Positions 16,401 to 24,125 of a stretch of 60,857 nt of DNA are shown here, one piece after another (within the stretch, counting starts at the first letter, position 1; every line of letters begins with the position of its first letter). The notes under the pieces were generated by a model. The model saw nothing but the letters and a program-made list of their open reading frames with translations. It made no database searches and was not told the DNA's origin. This DNA comes from a virus: positions 1-60,857 of IMG/VR virus record IMGVR_UViG_3300041406_000131; one strand, written 5' to 3'. The position numbers and the translations under genes are program-made.

Positions 16401-16742
16401 ATGCGCACCATCTTCGGGCGCGAGCCCGCCGCAGTTGTCGAGATGGCCGTGGCCATCGCACTGGGCGTCGTGGTGATCCTGCACCCGAGCGAGCCGGTCA
16501 CGGCCGCAGCCAACGCCGCGGTCGTCGCGATCGGCGGCTTCGTCACCGCCGCTCTCGTCAAGTCGGACGGAGCCCTTGCCGCGCTGATCGGTGCGATCAA
16601 GGCCGTGTTCGCTCTCGTCGTGGTGCTGGGCATGAGCCTGGACCCGACTCTGGAAACCGGCATCGTGATGATCGTGTCCGCAGTCGGCGCGGCGTTCGTA
16701 CGGCAGAACGTCGTGGCCCCGGTACCCCAGCACGCCAGTTAG
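16401..16742 (+). CDS. Holin-like membrane protein with three to four helices
   Basis: 113 residues starting three bases after the endolysin stop. Hydrophobic stretches lie near 10-27 (AVVEMAVAIALGVVVIL), 33-52, 58-78 (LAALIGAIKAVFALVVVLG) and 85-100. The C-terminus is short (RQNVVAPVPQHAS). The position directly after the lysin and the size favour a holin or its partner. It is the last gene before the bidirectional terminator. Confidence 0.75.
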   Translation: MRTIFGREPAAVVEMAVAIALGVVVILHPSEPVTAAANAAVVAIGGFVTAALVKSDGALAALIGAIKAVFALVVVLGMSLDPTLETGIVMIVSAVGAAFVRQNVVAPVPQHAS

Positions 16743-16804
16743 CGTGCCGCCCTCCCTCATCGCAGTAGCCGTCCCCTATGCCGCACCCTCCTGCGCGGCA
16801 CGAC

Positions 16805-16863
16805 AACGCCCCTCCCGCGTGCTCCCCAGCTTCCGCCTGGGCCGAGCACCGGGAGGGGCGTTT
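16805..16863. terminator. Bidirectional terminator between lysis genes and integrase
   Basis: Arms 16805-16824 and 16844-16862 pair over 19 bp with one bulged C. The loop contains its own small stem (CCAG/CTGG). On the + strand TTTCGTCGTT follows. It separates converging transcription of the lysis cassette and the integrase. Confidence 0.85.
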
Positions 16864-16881
16864 CGTCGTTCCACGACCCGT

Positions 16882-18120
16882 TCAGGACGCCTTGTGCAGC
16901 CGGTCCAGCGCCGCAGCAGCGGCCGGGCTCGGTGTGCGCGTGTCCATGTAGTTGTCCTGCGCCATGGACGGCTTCGCCTGGCGCAGCATCACAGCGATCA
17001 CGCGACCACTCTCGCCAGCCTTGTCGAGCGCGGTGGCAACCGCACGCCGGCCATCGTGCGTCGTGAGCTTCGGGTAGCCGATCCGCAGCCGCAACCGCCG
17101 CACCGAGCGCTGCATGTTCGACGGCGACCGCCAGCCCATCGTGCGGGACGGGAAGACCGGGTCGTCCAAGCCCGCGCCAACCGGCTTGCGGATCAACAGC
17201 AGCAGGTACAGAAACTCGGGCATCAGGACGACCCCGTTACTCGAGAACGTCTTGCCCTCGTGCCGCACCACGCCCCGGCCTTTCACGTGCACCAGGTTGC
17301 CGTTGAACCAGATCCCGCGCGGCGGAACGACGACCTCGTTGCCATCGTCATCCTCCGAGACGATCGGCTCGTCAGTCAGGTTGACGTCGCGCCAGCGCAA
17401 CGCCAACGCCTCGCCGTAGCGGCAACCCACGCCAAACAGGACGCGGAGGAAGTCCGGCAGATCCTGCCGTGCCGCTCGCTTGTCGCCGTCGACGAGGGCG
17501 AAGAACGTGACGAGCGCGGGCCCGTCGAGCGCGACCTTCGTCCGGCGACGGCGGCCCTTGATGCGCTCCATCGACCGCGCGGGGTTGGTCTCGATCGCGC
17601 CCTGGTTGATGGCCTCCTGCAGAATCCCGCTCAGCACGACCCTGATGGCGCGGCGATTGCCCGCGGACTGGCCGGCGCTCTCCATTTCCCGGAACACCTC
17701 GTTGAGCCGCTTCGGCGTGCACTCACGAATCAGCAGTCCGCCGAGGGCGGACTTGAGGTGGTTCTCGTATCGACCTTTGTACCTGTCGTAGGTCGTGCCG
17801 GCCTGGCGCCGCTGGACGAGTTTCAGCCACTCCTCCGCGCATTCGTGAAACCGGGATGAGGCCGTGATCCTGCCTGCCTTGCTCGTGCCGAGGCGCTCGG
17901 CGAGGGCCTTCTTCAGATTCGAGACTGCCTTGTTCTCGCTCGGCCCGGTGCGCTCCATGGGGCGCGTGTAGCCGTCGGACGCCCGGTAGCGGGCGGATGC
18001 CTTGTACTGGTCGGGCGTGACGCCCTCTGGGACGCGGTGCAGCGGCATCCATGTGCCGTCGACGCGTGCCGACCTGTAGATCTCTCCGTAGGTGCCGATT
18101 TCCAGTGGAGGCCTAGCCAC
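16882..18120 (-). CDS. int: Tyrosine-type integrase
   Basis: 412 residues from GTG 18120 after GGGGGTGG. There is an arm-binding N-terminal domain (1-85), a core-binding SAM-like domain (about 90-185; TYDRYKGRYENHLKSALGGL) and a catalytic domain. Catalytic residues: Arg234 in CRYGEALAL, Lys near 280-290, His355 and Arg358 in TTHDGRR, Tyr391 in AQDNYMD. The position that is usually His/Trp is Gln381 (MLRQAKPS). It catalyses attP x attB recombination. It is transcribed away from attP, which lies just upstream. Confidence 0.93.
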   Translation of the reverse strand: MARPPLEIGTYGEIYRSARVDGTWMPLHRVPEGVTPDQYKASARYRASDGYTRPMERTGPSENKAVSNLKKALAERLGTSKAGRITASSRFHECAEEWLKLVQRRQAGTTYDRYKGRYENHLKSALGGLLIRECTPKRLNEVFREMESAGQSAGNRRAIRVVLSGILQEAINQGAIETNPARSMERIKGRRRRTKVALDGPALVTFFALVDGDKRAARQDLPDFLRVLFGVGCRYGEALALRWRDVNLTDEPIVSEDDDGNEVVVPPRGIWFNGNLVHVKGRGVVRHEGKTFSSNGVVLMPEFLYLLLLIRKPVGAGLDDPVFPSRTMGWRSPSNMQRSVRRLRLRIGYPKLTTHDGRRAVATALDKAGESGRVIAVMLRQAKPSMAQDNYMDTRTPSPAAAAALDRLHKAS

Positions 18121-18170
18121 GGTCCACCCCCGACGTCGCGAAAGCGTTGGGTTTTCGTTGGGTGACCGCA

Positions 18171-18190
18171 CTGTAGGCGCACTGTAGGCG
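18171..18190 (+). repeat. Two CTGTAGGCG repeats, 11-bp period, between attP core and int
   Basis: CTGTAGGCG at 18171-18179 and 18182-18190, 11 bp apart, in GCA-CTGTAGGCG-CA order. The same nonamer with the same spacing occurs three times at 19538-19568 and at 27712-27742. Here they could be arm-type integrase sites or operators repressing int. Confidence 0.7.
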
Positions 18191-18218
18191 CGTGCGCAAC
18201 TCGTCTACCTGCATTTTC

Positions 18219-18260
18219 TGGTGCCCCCGGTGCGACTCGAACGCACACTGGACGGGTGTG
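18219..18260 (-). other. attP core: 3' end of a tRNA gene
   Basis: On the minus strand 18246-18219 reads a T-arm (GTGCG TTCGAGT CGCAC), the acceptor 3' strand CGGGGGC, A and CCA. No matching 5' half (GCCCCCG and D-arm) precedes it, so it is not a gene but a copy of a tRNA 3' end, which restores the host tRNA on integration. The exact core probably extends to about 18260. I cannot fix the tRNA identity. Confidence 0.82.
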
Positions 18261-18650
18261 CATTCCGCTTTCTGCATGCATCCCTACATGTCTTGACTGT
18301 GTTCGTGGCCGTATCGCTGACCTGTGGTTCAGCATGCTATCCGTCTTGCTGACCGCACGCGCTGGCGTGTGGGGTTGTTACGGAGTGTCGCTGGTAGGCG
18401 TTGGGTAAACGTTTGGAATGATCTTGGTTCGACGTCCGGATCCCACAAACGATTGCGGGCACAACGAGATACGCCGACCGTCATGAACAAGCCAGTCAGC
18501 CCACCGCCAAATGCGGCGCGCTGCTCCATTCGGGCGGTAGTGATCGTTCACAAGCGTGCGTCGTTTCGCCTCTACGCAGTCCCCCTGCTTAGGTGGAATG
18601 CCTCAGCCACTCAAACAGCCCAATGGACCCAAACCACCAGGGGAACAGCG

Positions 18651-18914
18651 GTGACGGAAAGCACGGAACGTAGCGACGCACACCTCGCCCTCGCCGAACT
18701 CGTGAACGCGGCGCTGAGACGTGCGGGCAAGCTCGGGCCGACCACCGTCATCACCCACTGCGTGACCGTTGTGCAGACCCTCACCGAGACCGACACCGGC
18801 CCTCGCTTCGACATCCACCGCATCCACCCCATGGGCACACTCGACCCCAGCACGGAACGCGGCGTCCTCGCCGACGCCATCGAGGACTCGCGCAGGAACC
18901 GCTACGCCAGCTAG
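18651..18914 (+). CDS. Small protein next to the immunity repressor, function unknown
   Basis: 87 residues from GTG 18651, with AGGGGAA upstream. Ala/Leu-rich helix pair (HLALAELVNAALRRAGKLG), then VITHCVTVVQTL and a DIHRIHP turn; no membrane segment. It converges on the repressor, and their stops overlap by four bases. It is the only rightward gene between attP and the repressor and could be a lysogeny accessory protein. Confidence 0.6.
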   Translation: MTESTERSDAHLALAELVNAALRRAGKLGPTTVITHCVTVVQTLTETDTGPRFDIHRIHPMGTLDPSTERGVLADAIEDSRRNRYAS

Positions 18915-19444
18915 TCCTCCCGCGGCGGGTTGTACGCGGCCCGCCTGACGCGCTGCTCGCCCCCGCCTGCCGGTTCACCATGCGAGTAGACGCCCGCCTG
19001 CGCGGCCTCCCCGATAGACCGCACGACCGAGTCCGCGTGACGCTGCGGCGTCTCGGGGTCGATGTAGCCGCGTTCTCTCAACAGACTGTCCACGATGATC
19101 TCGATGGCCCGTATCTGCTCCGGCGCCAACTGCGCAACCTTGGAAGCCAGCTGCGTCTCCATGCCCTCGTCCACCACGGCAAGGTGGTCTTCCGGTTTGT
19201 AGCCAGCCAGCGTGAGCGCTTCCGAGACCGGGATCTGCAACGCCCGCGCCGCCTTGGCAATGATCTCGGCCTTGGGCGCCGAAAACGGGTAGTCGTCGCG
19301 CCGTCTCCCGTTCTCGATCTGCCAGAGCGTCTCCGCTCCGATGCCAGCACGTCGAGCGACCACCTTCAGCGGCTCCGTGCCGCGCGCCTCACGCACGCGT
19401 TCCCCCAGAGGCCACTTGTGCACCGCGTCGCTCATAGGGCGCAT
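18911..19444 (-). CDS. HTH (XRE-type) immunity repressor candidate
   Basis: 177 residues from ATG 19444 (ATG 19435 is also possible). Residues 12-75 hold an XRE helix-turn-helix: LGERVREARG ... VVARRAGIGAETLWQIENGR. A linker and a C-terminal helical region follow (EQIRAIEIIVDSLLRERG) that may dimerise. No protease-like LexA residues are seen. It is divergent from the Cro-like gene 126 bp away, the classical cI/cro arrangement. Confidence 0.8.
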   Translation of the reverse strand: MRPMSDAVHKWPLGERVREARGTEPLKVVARRAGIGAETLWQIENGRRRDDYPFSAPKAEIIAKAARALQIPVSEALTLAGYKPEDHLAVVDEGMETQLASKVAQLAPEQIRAIEIIVDSLLRERGYIDPETPQRHADSVVRSIGEAAQAGVYSHGEPAGGGEQRVRRAAYNPPRED

Positions 19445-19534
19445 CGTCCCGCAAAGCACCTCACGCCGCTACGCCCTGGTAGGCCGTGTCACGTCCGGTT
19501 AGAGCAGGTGGAGCAACAAGATCAGCCACTGACC

Positions 19535-19571
19535 TTGCTGTAGGCGCTCTGTAGGCTTACTGTAGGCGCTA
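19535..19571 (+). promoter_or_regulatory. Cro-side promoter with three 11-bp operator-like repeats and a leaderless start
   Basis: A -35-like TTGCTG (19535-19540) and -10-like TACTGT (19558-19563), 17 bp apart, put the transcript start at about 19570-19571, the A of the ATG. CTGTAGGCG-type repeats at 19538, 19549 (last base T) and 19560 overlap the spacer, the -10 and the start. An alternative pair is CTGACC (19529) and TAGGCT (19552). Either way the repeats cover the promoter. Confidence 0.7.
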
Positions 19572-19906
19572 TGAGTCCACCGACCCCGTGGCACAGCCTC
19601 CGTCACTACCGCCTCAAGGCAGGCCTCACCCACGCCAAGCTCGCACAAGCCGCAGACATGTCCGAGTCCGGCGTGCAGCACCTCGAGGCCGGCCGCCGCA
19701 GCCCTCGCCCGCAGACCGTCACCCGTCTCGCCAACGCGCTCAAGATTCCCGCCGACAAACTGCGGGCTGACCTGGCAAACAACCCCGCCGCCGAGGAACA
19801 GCTCGCTGAGCTGACCCAGCAGGTCGAGGTACTCGCCGAGCGCATCAAGCAGGTGACCGCGACCCTGCCCGACCAGCGCGCCAAGACCGAACAAGGGGCG
19901 GCATGA
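19571..19906 (+). CDS. Cro-like XRE transcription regulator
   Basis: 111 residues from ATG 19571, with no ribosome site: the repeat CTGTAGGCGCT directly precedes the ATG, so translation is likely leaderless. Residues 8-65 form an XRE domain (LTHAKLAQAADMSESGVQHL ... RLANALKIPADKL). The C-terminus is a short coiled coil (EEQLAELTQQVEVLAERIKQ). First gene of the long early operon; its stop overlaps the next start by 4 bp. Likely the lytic-side regulator. Confidence 0.82.
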   Translation: MSPPTPWHSLRHYRLKAGLTHAKLAQAADMSESGVQHLEAGRRSPRPQTVTRLANALKIPADKLRADLANNPAAEEQLAELTQQVEVLAERIKQVTATLPDQRAKTEQGAA

Positions 19907-20361
19907 GCACCCCGAGCGCTCCCGCGGTCCTGCGCAGCCTGCTGTTCCGCAACGCCGACGCGGGCCTGCCGGCGGTCGCCTACAACGCCGACGACACGAT
20001 CAAAGCCTTCGGCGTGTCCGCGTCCACCGTGTGGCGGTTGATCCGCAGCGGAGACCTGCCGACCCGCAACACAGGCAAGCAGTACCTCGTCTCCGGAGCG
20101 GTCATCATCGACGTCCTCGGTCGGGAGCCGGACGGCATCAACGACCCGCGCCGGGTGATCGACCCCGAGCGGCAGTACTTCATGAAGCAGTTCGCCGCGC
20201 TGCTCGGCGTGCCCTACCAGATCGCCCACCGGCTCACCCAGGGCACGGACGCCAAGATCACGCCCGAACGTGAGGGCACCCGCCTGTTCCTGCCAGGTCA
20301 GGCGATCCTCGCCTACCTCGCCGGGCACGACGAGCCGATCCGCTACCGCGCTTCCGCGTAG
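19903..20361 (+). CDS. Two-domain HTH DNA-binding protein (excisionase / MerR-like)
   Basis: 152 residues. The first helix-turn-helix at about 33-60 (AFGVSASTVWRLIRSGDLPT) has the winged pattern of excisionase-type domains. A second at about 95-140 (FAALLGVPYQIAHRLTQGTD ... RLFLPGQAILAYL) repeats it. It lies directly after Cro and could be the excisionase or an early regulator. Confidence 0.72.
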   Translation: MSTPSAPAVLRSLLFRNADAGLPAVAYNADDTIKAFGVSASTVWRLIRSGDLPTRNTGKQYLVSGAVIIDVLGREPDGINDPRRVIDPERQYFMKQFAALLGVPYQIAHRLTQGTDAKITPEREGTRLFLPGQAILAYLAGHDEPIRYRASA

Positions 20362-20424
20362 CTGCTCACCAGCACCTCACTACCTCTTCCGCACGCACCC
20401 CTGGCACCGGAAGGCCTGATCATC

Positions 20425-21201
20425 TTGACCTCCACTGAAACGACTAAGACCACGAGCCCGTGGCATCAGGGCTACCTCGTGTGCTTCGACCTCGAAACCA
20501 CCGGCCCCGACCCGACGACCGCGCGCATCGTCACCGCCGACGTCATCTGGTTGAACCCGGTCGATGGCGCCATCGCCGCGACCAAGAGCTACCTCGCCGA
20601 CCCCGGCATCGAAATCCCCGCCGAGGCCGCCGAGATCCACGGCATCACCACCGAGTACGCCCGCGTCCACGGCCAGCCCGCCGCCGACGTCGCGCTGCTC
20701 GTGCTCGACGACCTGGAGGCGGCGTGGAGTCGCGGACTGCCAGTCGTCGCGTTCAACGCCTGCTACGACCTCACCGTCACCGACCGCGAACTGCGCCGCC
20801 ACCACGACCGCCAACTCGCCATCACCGGCCCGGTGCTGGACCCGCTCGTCATCGACCGCGGCGTCGACAAGTGGCGGAAGGGCAGCCGCAAGCTCCCCGA
20901 CATGTGTCAGTTCTACGGCGTCACGCTGACGAACGCGCACAACAGCGCCGCCGACGCCGAGGCCGCCGGGCGGGTGATCGTCGCGCAGGCTCGACGACAC
21001 GCCGTGAAGGTCGGGAGGCGCGACCTGCGCTCGCTCTGGGGCGCCCAGCGTGCCTGGCACCGGGCGTGGGCCGACAACTACGAGTCCTACGTGCGTCGCA
21101 CCAAGGCCGAAGCGGGCGAGCCCGAAGCTGAGATCGCTGCCGTGCACATCAACCGCGAGTGGCCGCTGATCCCGTACGCCGAGAGCGAGGCCGCAGCATG
21201 A
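20425..21201 (+). CDS. DnaQ-like 3'-5' exonuclease
   Basis: 258 residues from TTG 20425 (GGAAGG ten bases upstream; no ATG/GTG fits). DEDDh nuclease motifs: DLETTG (22-27), a second Asp in FNACYD, and HNSAADA near 170 with the catalytic His and Asp. The AEIHGIT segment is also typical. It resembles the proofreading subunit or a stand-alone RNase T/DnaQ enzyme. It overlaps the next gene by 4 bp and belongs to the recombination-replication unit. Confidence 0.85.
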   Translation: MTSTETTKTTSPWHQGYLVCFDLETTGPDPTTARIVTADVIWLNPVDGAIAATKSYLADPGIEIPAEAAEIHGITTEYARVHGQPAADVALLVLDDLEAAWSRGLPVVAFNACYDLTVTDRELRRHHDRQLAITGPVLDPLVIDRGVDKWRKGSRKLPDMCQFYGVTLTNAHNSAADAEAAGRVIVAQARRHAVKVGRRDLRSLWGAQRAWHRAWADNYESYVRRTKAEAGEPEAEIAAVHINREWPLIPYAESEAAA

Positions 21202-22109
21202 CGATCATCGACGACCGCGCCATCGTCATCACCGAACCCGGCGTCTACGACATCCCCGCCGACGTCTACCACGCCGACCCCACCCCCAGCGGATCGCTCT
21301 CCTGCTCCGGTGCACGACTTCTGCTGCCGCCGAACTGCCCGGCCCTGTTCAAGCACCGCCTCGACAACCCCGCCCCGCCGAAACGCACCTTCGACCTCGG
21401 TCACGCCGCCCACAAACTCGTCCTCGGCACCGGCCCCGAGCTCGTCGTGGTCGACGCCAACGACTGGCGCACCAACGCCGCCAAGGCACAGCGTGACCAG
21501 GCGTACGAGGACGGCGCCGTACCGCTGCTCGTCCACGAGCACGACCAGGTCGAGGCGATGGCCGCCGCGCTCCGGCGACACCCCATCGCGGGCGCCATGT
21601 TCAACCCGGACGCCGGTCGCGCCGAGCAGTCGCTGTTCTGGTTCGACAAGCAGGCTGGTGTGTGGCGGCGAGCCCGCCTCGACTGGCTGCCGGACAACAC
21701 CGCCGCCAGCGGACGCCTGATCATCCCGGACTACAAGACGACCGCACGCGGCGACCTGGAGTCGATCCGCCGCTCGATCAACAACTATGGCTACCACCAG
21801 CAGTCCGCTTGGTACCAGGACGCGGCCGTCGCGCTCGACCTCGCGCCGCAAGCCGCTTTCGCGTTCGTCTTCCAGGAGAAGACCGCGCCGTACCTCGTGA
21901 CCGTTGTCGAGGTCGACGCGAATGCCCTCTACATCGGCCGCGAGCTCAACCGCAAAGCGCTCGACACCTACCGCCGCTGCTCCATCACAGGCCGCTGGCC
22001 GGGCTACGCCGACGACGACATCGCTCTCGTCGCCCTCCCGACTTACGCCGAAATCCAGCACGACCAGGCCGCCGCCCGCGGCGAATTCGACCTCACGGAG
22101 ACCCAGTGA
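21198..22109 (+). CDS. RecE-like / Cas4-type PD-(D/E)XK exonuclease
   Basis: 303 residues from ATG 21198. The start GVYDIPADVYHADPTPSGSL and the FDLGHAAHKLVLG helix are characteristic of RecE C-terminal / DUF3799 nucleases. The catalytic core appears as RLDWLP ... IIPDYKTT (D-x-K) followed by a YHQQSAWYQDA helix. It degrades 5' ends to give single strands for the annealing protein encoded just downstream. Confidence 0.88.
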   Translation: MTIIDDRAIVITEPGVYDIPADVYHADPTPSGSLSCSGARLLLPPNCPALFKHRLDNPAPPKRTFDLGHAAHKLVLGTGPELVVVDANDWRTNAAKAQRDQAYEDGAVPLLVHEHDQVEAMAAALRRHPIAGAMFNPDAGRAEQSLFWFDKQAGVWRRARLDWLPDNTAASGRLIIPDYKTTARGDLESIRRSINNYGYHQQSAWYQDAAVALDLAPQAAFAFVFQEKTAPYLVTVVEVDANALYIGRELNRKALDTYRRCSITGRWPGYADDDIALVALPTYAEIQHDQAAARGEFDLTETQ

Positions 22110-22927
22110 ACAACGCCGTCGAACCCCGCCCGGCCCCCGCCGCCACGCGGATCAGCCAAGGCACCGCGATCGAGCAGTCCCGCGCGGCCGCCGAGGTCCA
22201 CGCCGCCGTGCTGATCGCCCAACAGTGCCCGCGCGACGTGCCGAGCGCCGTGGCCTCGATGAAGCAGTCCTGCACGCAGATGGCGCTGGCCGAGCGCGCG
22301 TTCTACCGGTTCCCCCGCAGCGGCAGCACGGTGTCCGGACCGTCGATCTTCCTCGCCCGCGAGCTGGCCCGCTGCTGGGGCAACATCCAGTACGGCATCG
22401 CCGAACTCTCCCGCGACGACGAGCACGGCCAGTCCGAGATGCAGGCCTACGCGTGGGACGTGCAGACGAACTCCCGCAACGCCCACATCTTCATCGTGCC
22501 GCACAAGCGCGACACCAAGACCGGCGCCAAGGCGCTCGTCGACATGCGCGACATCTACGAGAACAACGCCAACCAAGGCGCCCGCCGCGTCCGTGAAGCG
22601 ATCTTCGCGATCCTGCCGCCGTGGTTCGTCGAGCAGGCCAAGGAACTGTGCACGGCAACGCTGAAGGACGGCGGCGGCAAGCCGCTCGCACAACGGGTCG
22701 CCGAGGCCATCGCGAAGTACGGCGAGCTCGGCATCACCCAGGACCAGATGGAACGCAAGCTCGAACGCCCGGCAGCGAAATGGATCGAGCAGGACGTCGC
22801 CCAGCTGATCACGATCTACCAGTCGTTGCAGCAGGGCACCGTGACCAAGGAGGAGGAGTTCCCGCCAGTCCGGATCACCGCCGCTGAGATCGCGAGCGCG
22901 GACGGAGCCAAGGCGAGCACGACATGA
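22106..22927 (+). CDS. Putative single-strand annealing protein (RecT-type partner)
   Basis: 273 residues; GTG overlaps the stop of the exonuclease gene. Conserved centre: MALAERAFYRFPRSGSTVSG, then LARELARCWGNIQYG and a Gln/Met-rich strand, DMRDIYENNANQGARRVREA, which is a strong helix typical of this phage family. Gene order (RecE-like next to it) strongly suggests a recombinase that anneals single strands; the sequence is not a classical RecT, so the family name stays open. Confidence 0.75.
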   Translation: MNNAVEPRPAPAATRISQGTAIEQSRAAAEVHAAVLIAQQCPRDVPSAVASMKQSCTQMALAERAFYRFPRSGSTVSGPSIFLARELARCWGNIQYGIAELSRDDEHGQSEMQAYAWDVQTNSRNAHIFIVPHKRDTKTGAKALVDMRDIYENNANQGARRVREAIFAILPPWFVEQAKELCTATLKDGGGKPLAQRVAEAIAKYGELGITQDQMERKLERPAAKWIEQDVAQLITIYQSLQQGTVTKEEEFPPVRITAAEIASADGAKASTT

Positions 22928-23286
22928 CCGCGGCCGCGCTGGTGCCGATGGGCGAGGTCACCCACTGCTGCGGCGATCACGCCGCGGGCCGCCACCGGAT
23001 CTGCTGCGACCCCGCCGACTGCACGCCGTGCTGCCCAGAGTGCCCAACCTGCCCCCAGGTCCAGATGGCCGAAGCAGTCATGCCCGGCCTCGGCAAGTTC
23101 CTCGCCAGGGAGAACGCCCGGCAGCTCGCCAGCGCCCGTGACCGCGGTGTCAGCACGGCCGTCGGCGACGCGCTGCTGCAGTTCGAGCTCGGCCGGCCCG
23201 GTCGCATGGTGATCACCCCGCCGATCGGGCTGGTCCTCAACTGGTTCTACGACGTCCACCTCGCCACCGTGAAGGAGCCATTCTGA
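22924..23286 (+). CDS. Cys-rich protein, probable zinc binding, function unknown
   Basis: 120 residues. The first 50 contain a dense Cys/His group (THCCGDHAAGRHRICCDPAD, then CTPCCPECPTC), consistent with one or two zinc sites. The C-terminal 70 residues are helical and contain LNWFYDVHLATVKEPF. It overlaps the annealing-protein stop by 4 bp and the next small gene by one base. It may bind DNA or a recombination partner. Confidence 0.7.
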   Translation: MTAAALVPMGEVTHCCGDHAAGRHRICCDPADCTPCCPECPTCPQVQMAEAVMPGLGKFLARENARQLASARDRGVSTAVGDALLQFELGRPGRMVITPPIGLVLNWFYDVHLATVKEPF

Positions 23287-23444
23287 TGAGCGTGGTCCTC
23301 GGCCTGGTCACCGCGCTGCTCCTCATCGCCGCGGCCTACCACCACGAAATGGCCGTCGCCGGCAACCCCGGCCGCCACCGCGAACAGCGGACACACCCCG
23401 GATGGGAAACCGACTACCGGCAGCTCGTCTCCCTCCGCCGCTAG
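23286..23444 (+). CDS. Small single-pass membrane protein (52 aa)
   Basis: ATG 23286 shares a base with the previous stop. Residues 3-18 form one hydrophobic helix (VLGLVTALLLIAAAYHH), followed by a polar, Arg/His-rich tail (GNPGRHREQRTHPG). Function unknown; such small membrane proteins are frequent in early phage operons. Confidence 0.6.
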   Translation: MSVVLGLVTALLLIAAAYHHEMAVAGNPGRHREQRTHPGWETDYRQLVSLRR

Positions 23445-23522
23445 CCCGCGGCCGGGCCCACTTCGCCACAGCCCGGCCGCACCCCAGCACCGCGCACCGC
23501 GCCCAACCACCCGAGGTGAAAC

Positions 23523-24125
23523 GTGACCCGCACCCACCGCACAACGCGGGACACCCCTGCGCCCGAGGACACCCCACGCGGACCCATCGCCCGCGCCGAC
23601 CCCCTCACCTCCACCGCCAGCCCCGCCATCCTCTCCGCCAGCACCGAATTCGTCGGCTGCCTGCTCAACCTCGACCCCGCCACGATCACCCCACTCCTCG
23701 AGCTCGTCCGCGACGAAGACCTCGACGGCCAAGTCGAACAACACGCCCTCACCCTCATCCGCGACCTCGTCAACCGGGGCGTCACCCCCACCTGCTCCAC
23801 CGTGCTCGCCCACGCCCAAACCAAAGGCATCAACACCCCCAACCTCCAACTGCTCACCGACCGGCTCATCGACGCCCACTTCTACTCGGCCGTCCCGAAC
23901 GCCGCGTGGCTCGCCGGAGTCGTCCTCGAGCAGGCATACCGACGCGCGGGAATCGAGTACGCCATCCGCATCACCCAGGCAGCCGAAGAACGCGGCCTCG
24001 CCGAGTTCGAGCAGGTACTCGCTGACCGCTCCGAACTCGGCGACCTCTGGCGCCGCCACCGCACAGCCACCACCGGCGCCACCACCCCCACCGTCACCGA
24101 CACCTCCCGGTCCGGTGTCGCATGA
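23523..24125 (+). CDS. DnaB N-terminal-like replication protein
   Basis: 200 residues from GTG 23523. After a disordered first 35 residues, residues 40-165 show the pattern of the DnaB N-terminal domain: EFVGCLLNLDPATITPLLEL, AQTKGINTPNLQLLTDRLID and a pair of helices with EYAIRITQAAEERG. There is no helicase core, so it may load or hold the downstream ATPase. It overlaps that gene by 4 bp. Confidence 0.68.
   Translation: MTRTHRTTRDTPAPEDTPRGPIARADPLTSTASPAILSASTEFVGCLLNLDPATITPLLELVRDEDLDGQVEQHALTLIRDLVNRGVTPTCSTVLAHAQTKGINTPNLQLLTDRLIDAHFYSAVPNAAWLAGVVLEQAYRRAGIEYAIRITQAAEERGLAEFEQVLADRSELGDLWRRHRTATTGATTPTVTDTSRSGVA

Larger units (their letters stand above)
18121..18650. promoter_or_regulatory. 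530-bp attachment and control region between int and the next gene
   Basis: No gene is visible. From left to right it holds the int ribosome site, two CTGTAGGCG repeats (18171-18190), the tRNA 3'-end segment (18219-18246), a short A/T-richer stretch to about 18300 and a sequence with GGTAGGCG at 18393. The region has the layout of attP with arm sites and an int promoter. Confidence 0.7.

Noticed and set aside
18219-18246. Functional tRNA gene at attP
   Set aside because: Only T-arm, acceptor 3' strand and CCA are present; no 5' acceptor strand or D-arm within 80 bases upstream.
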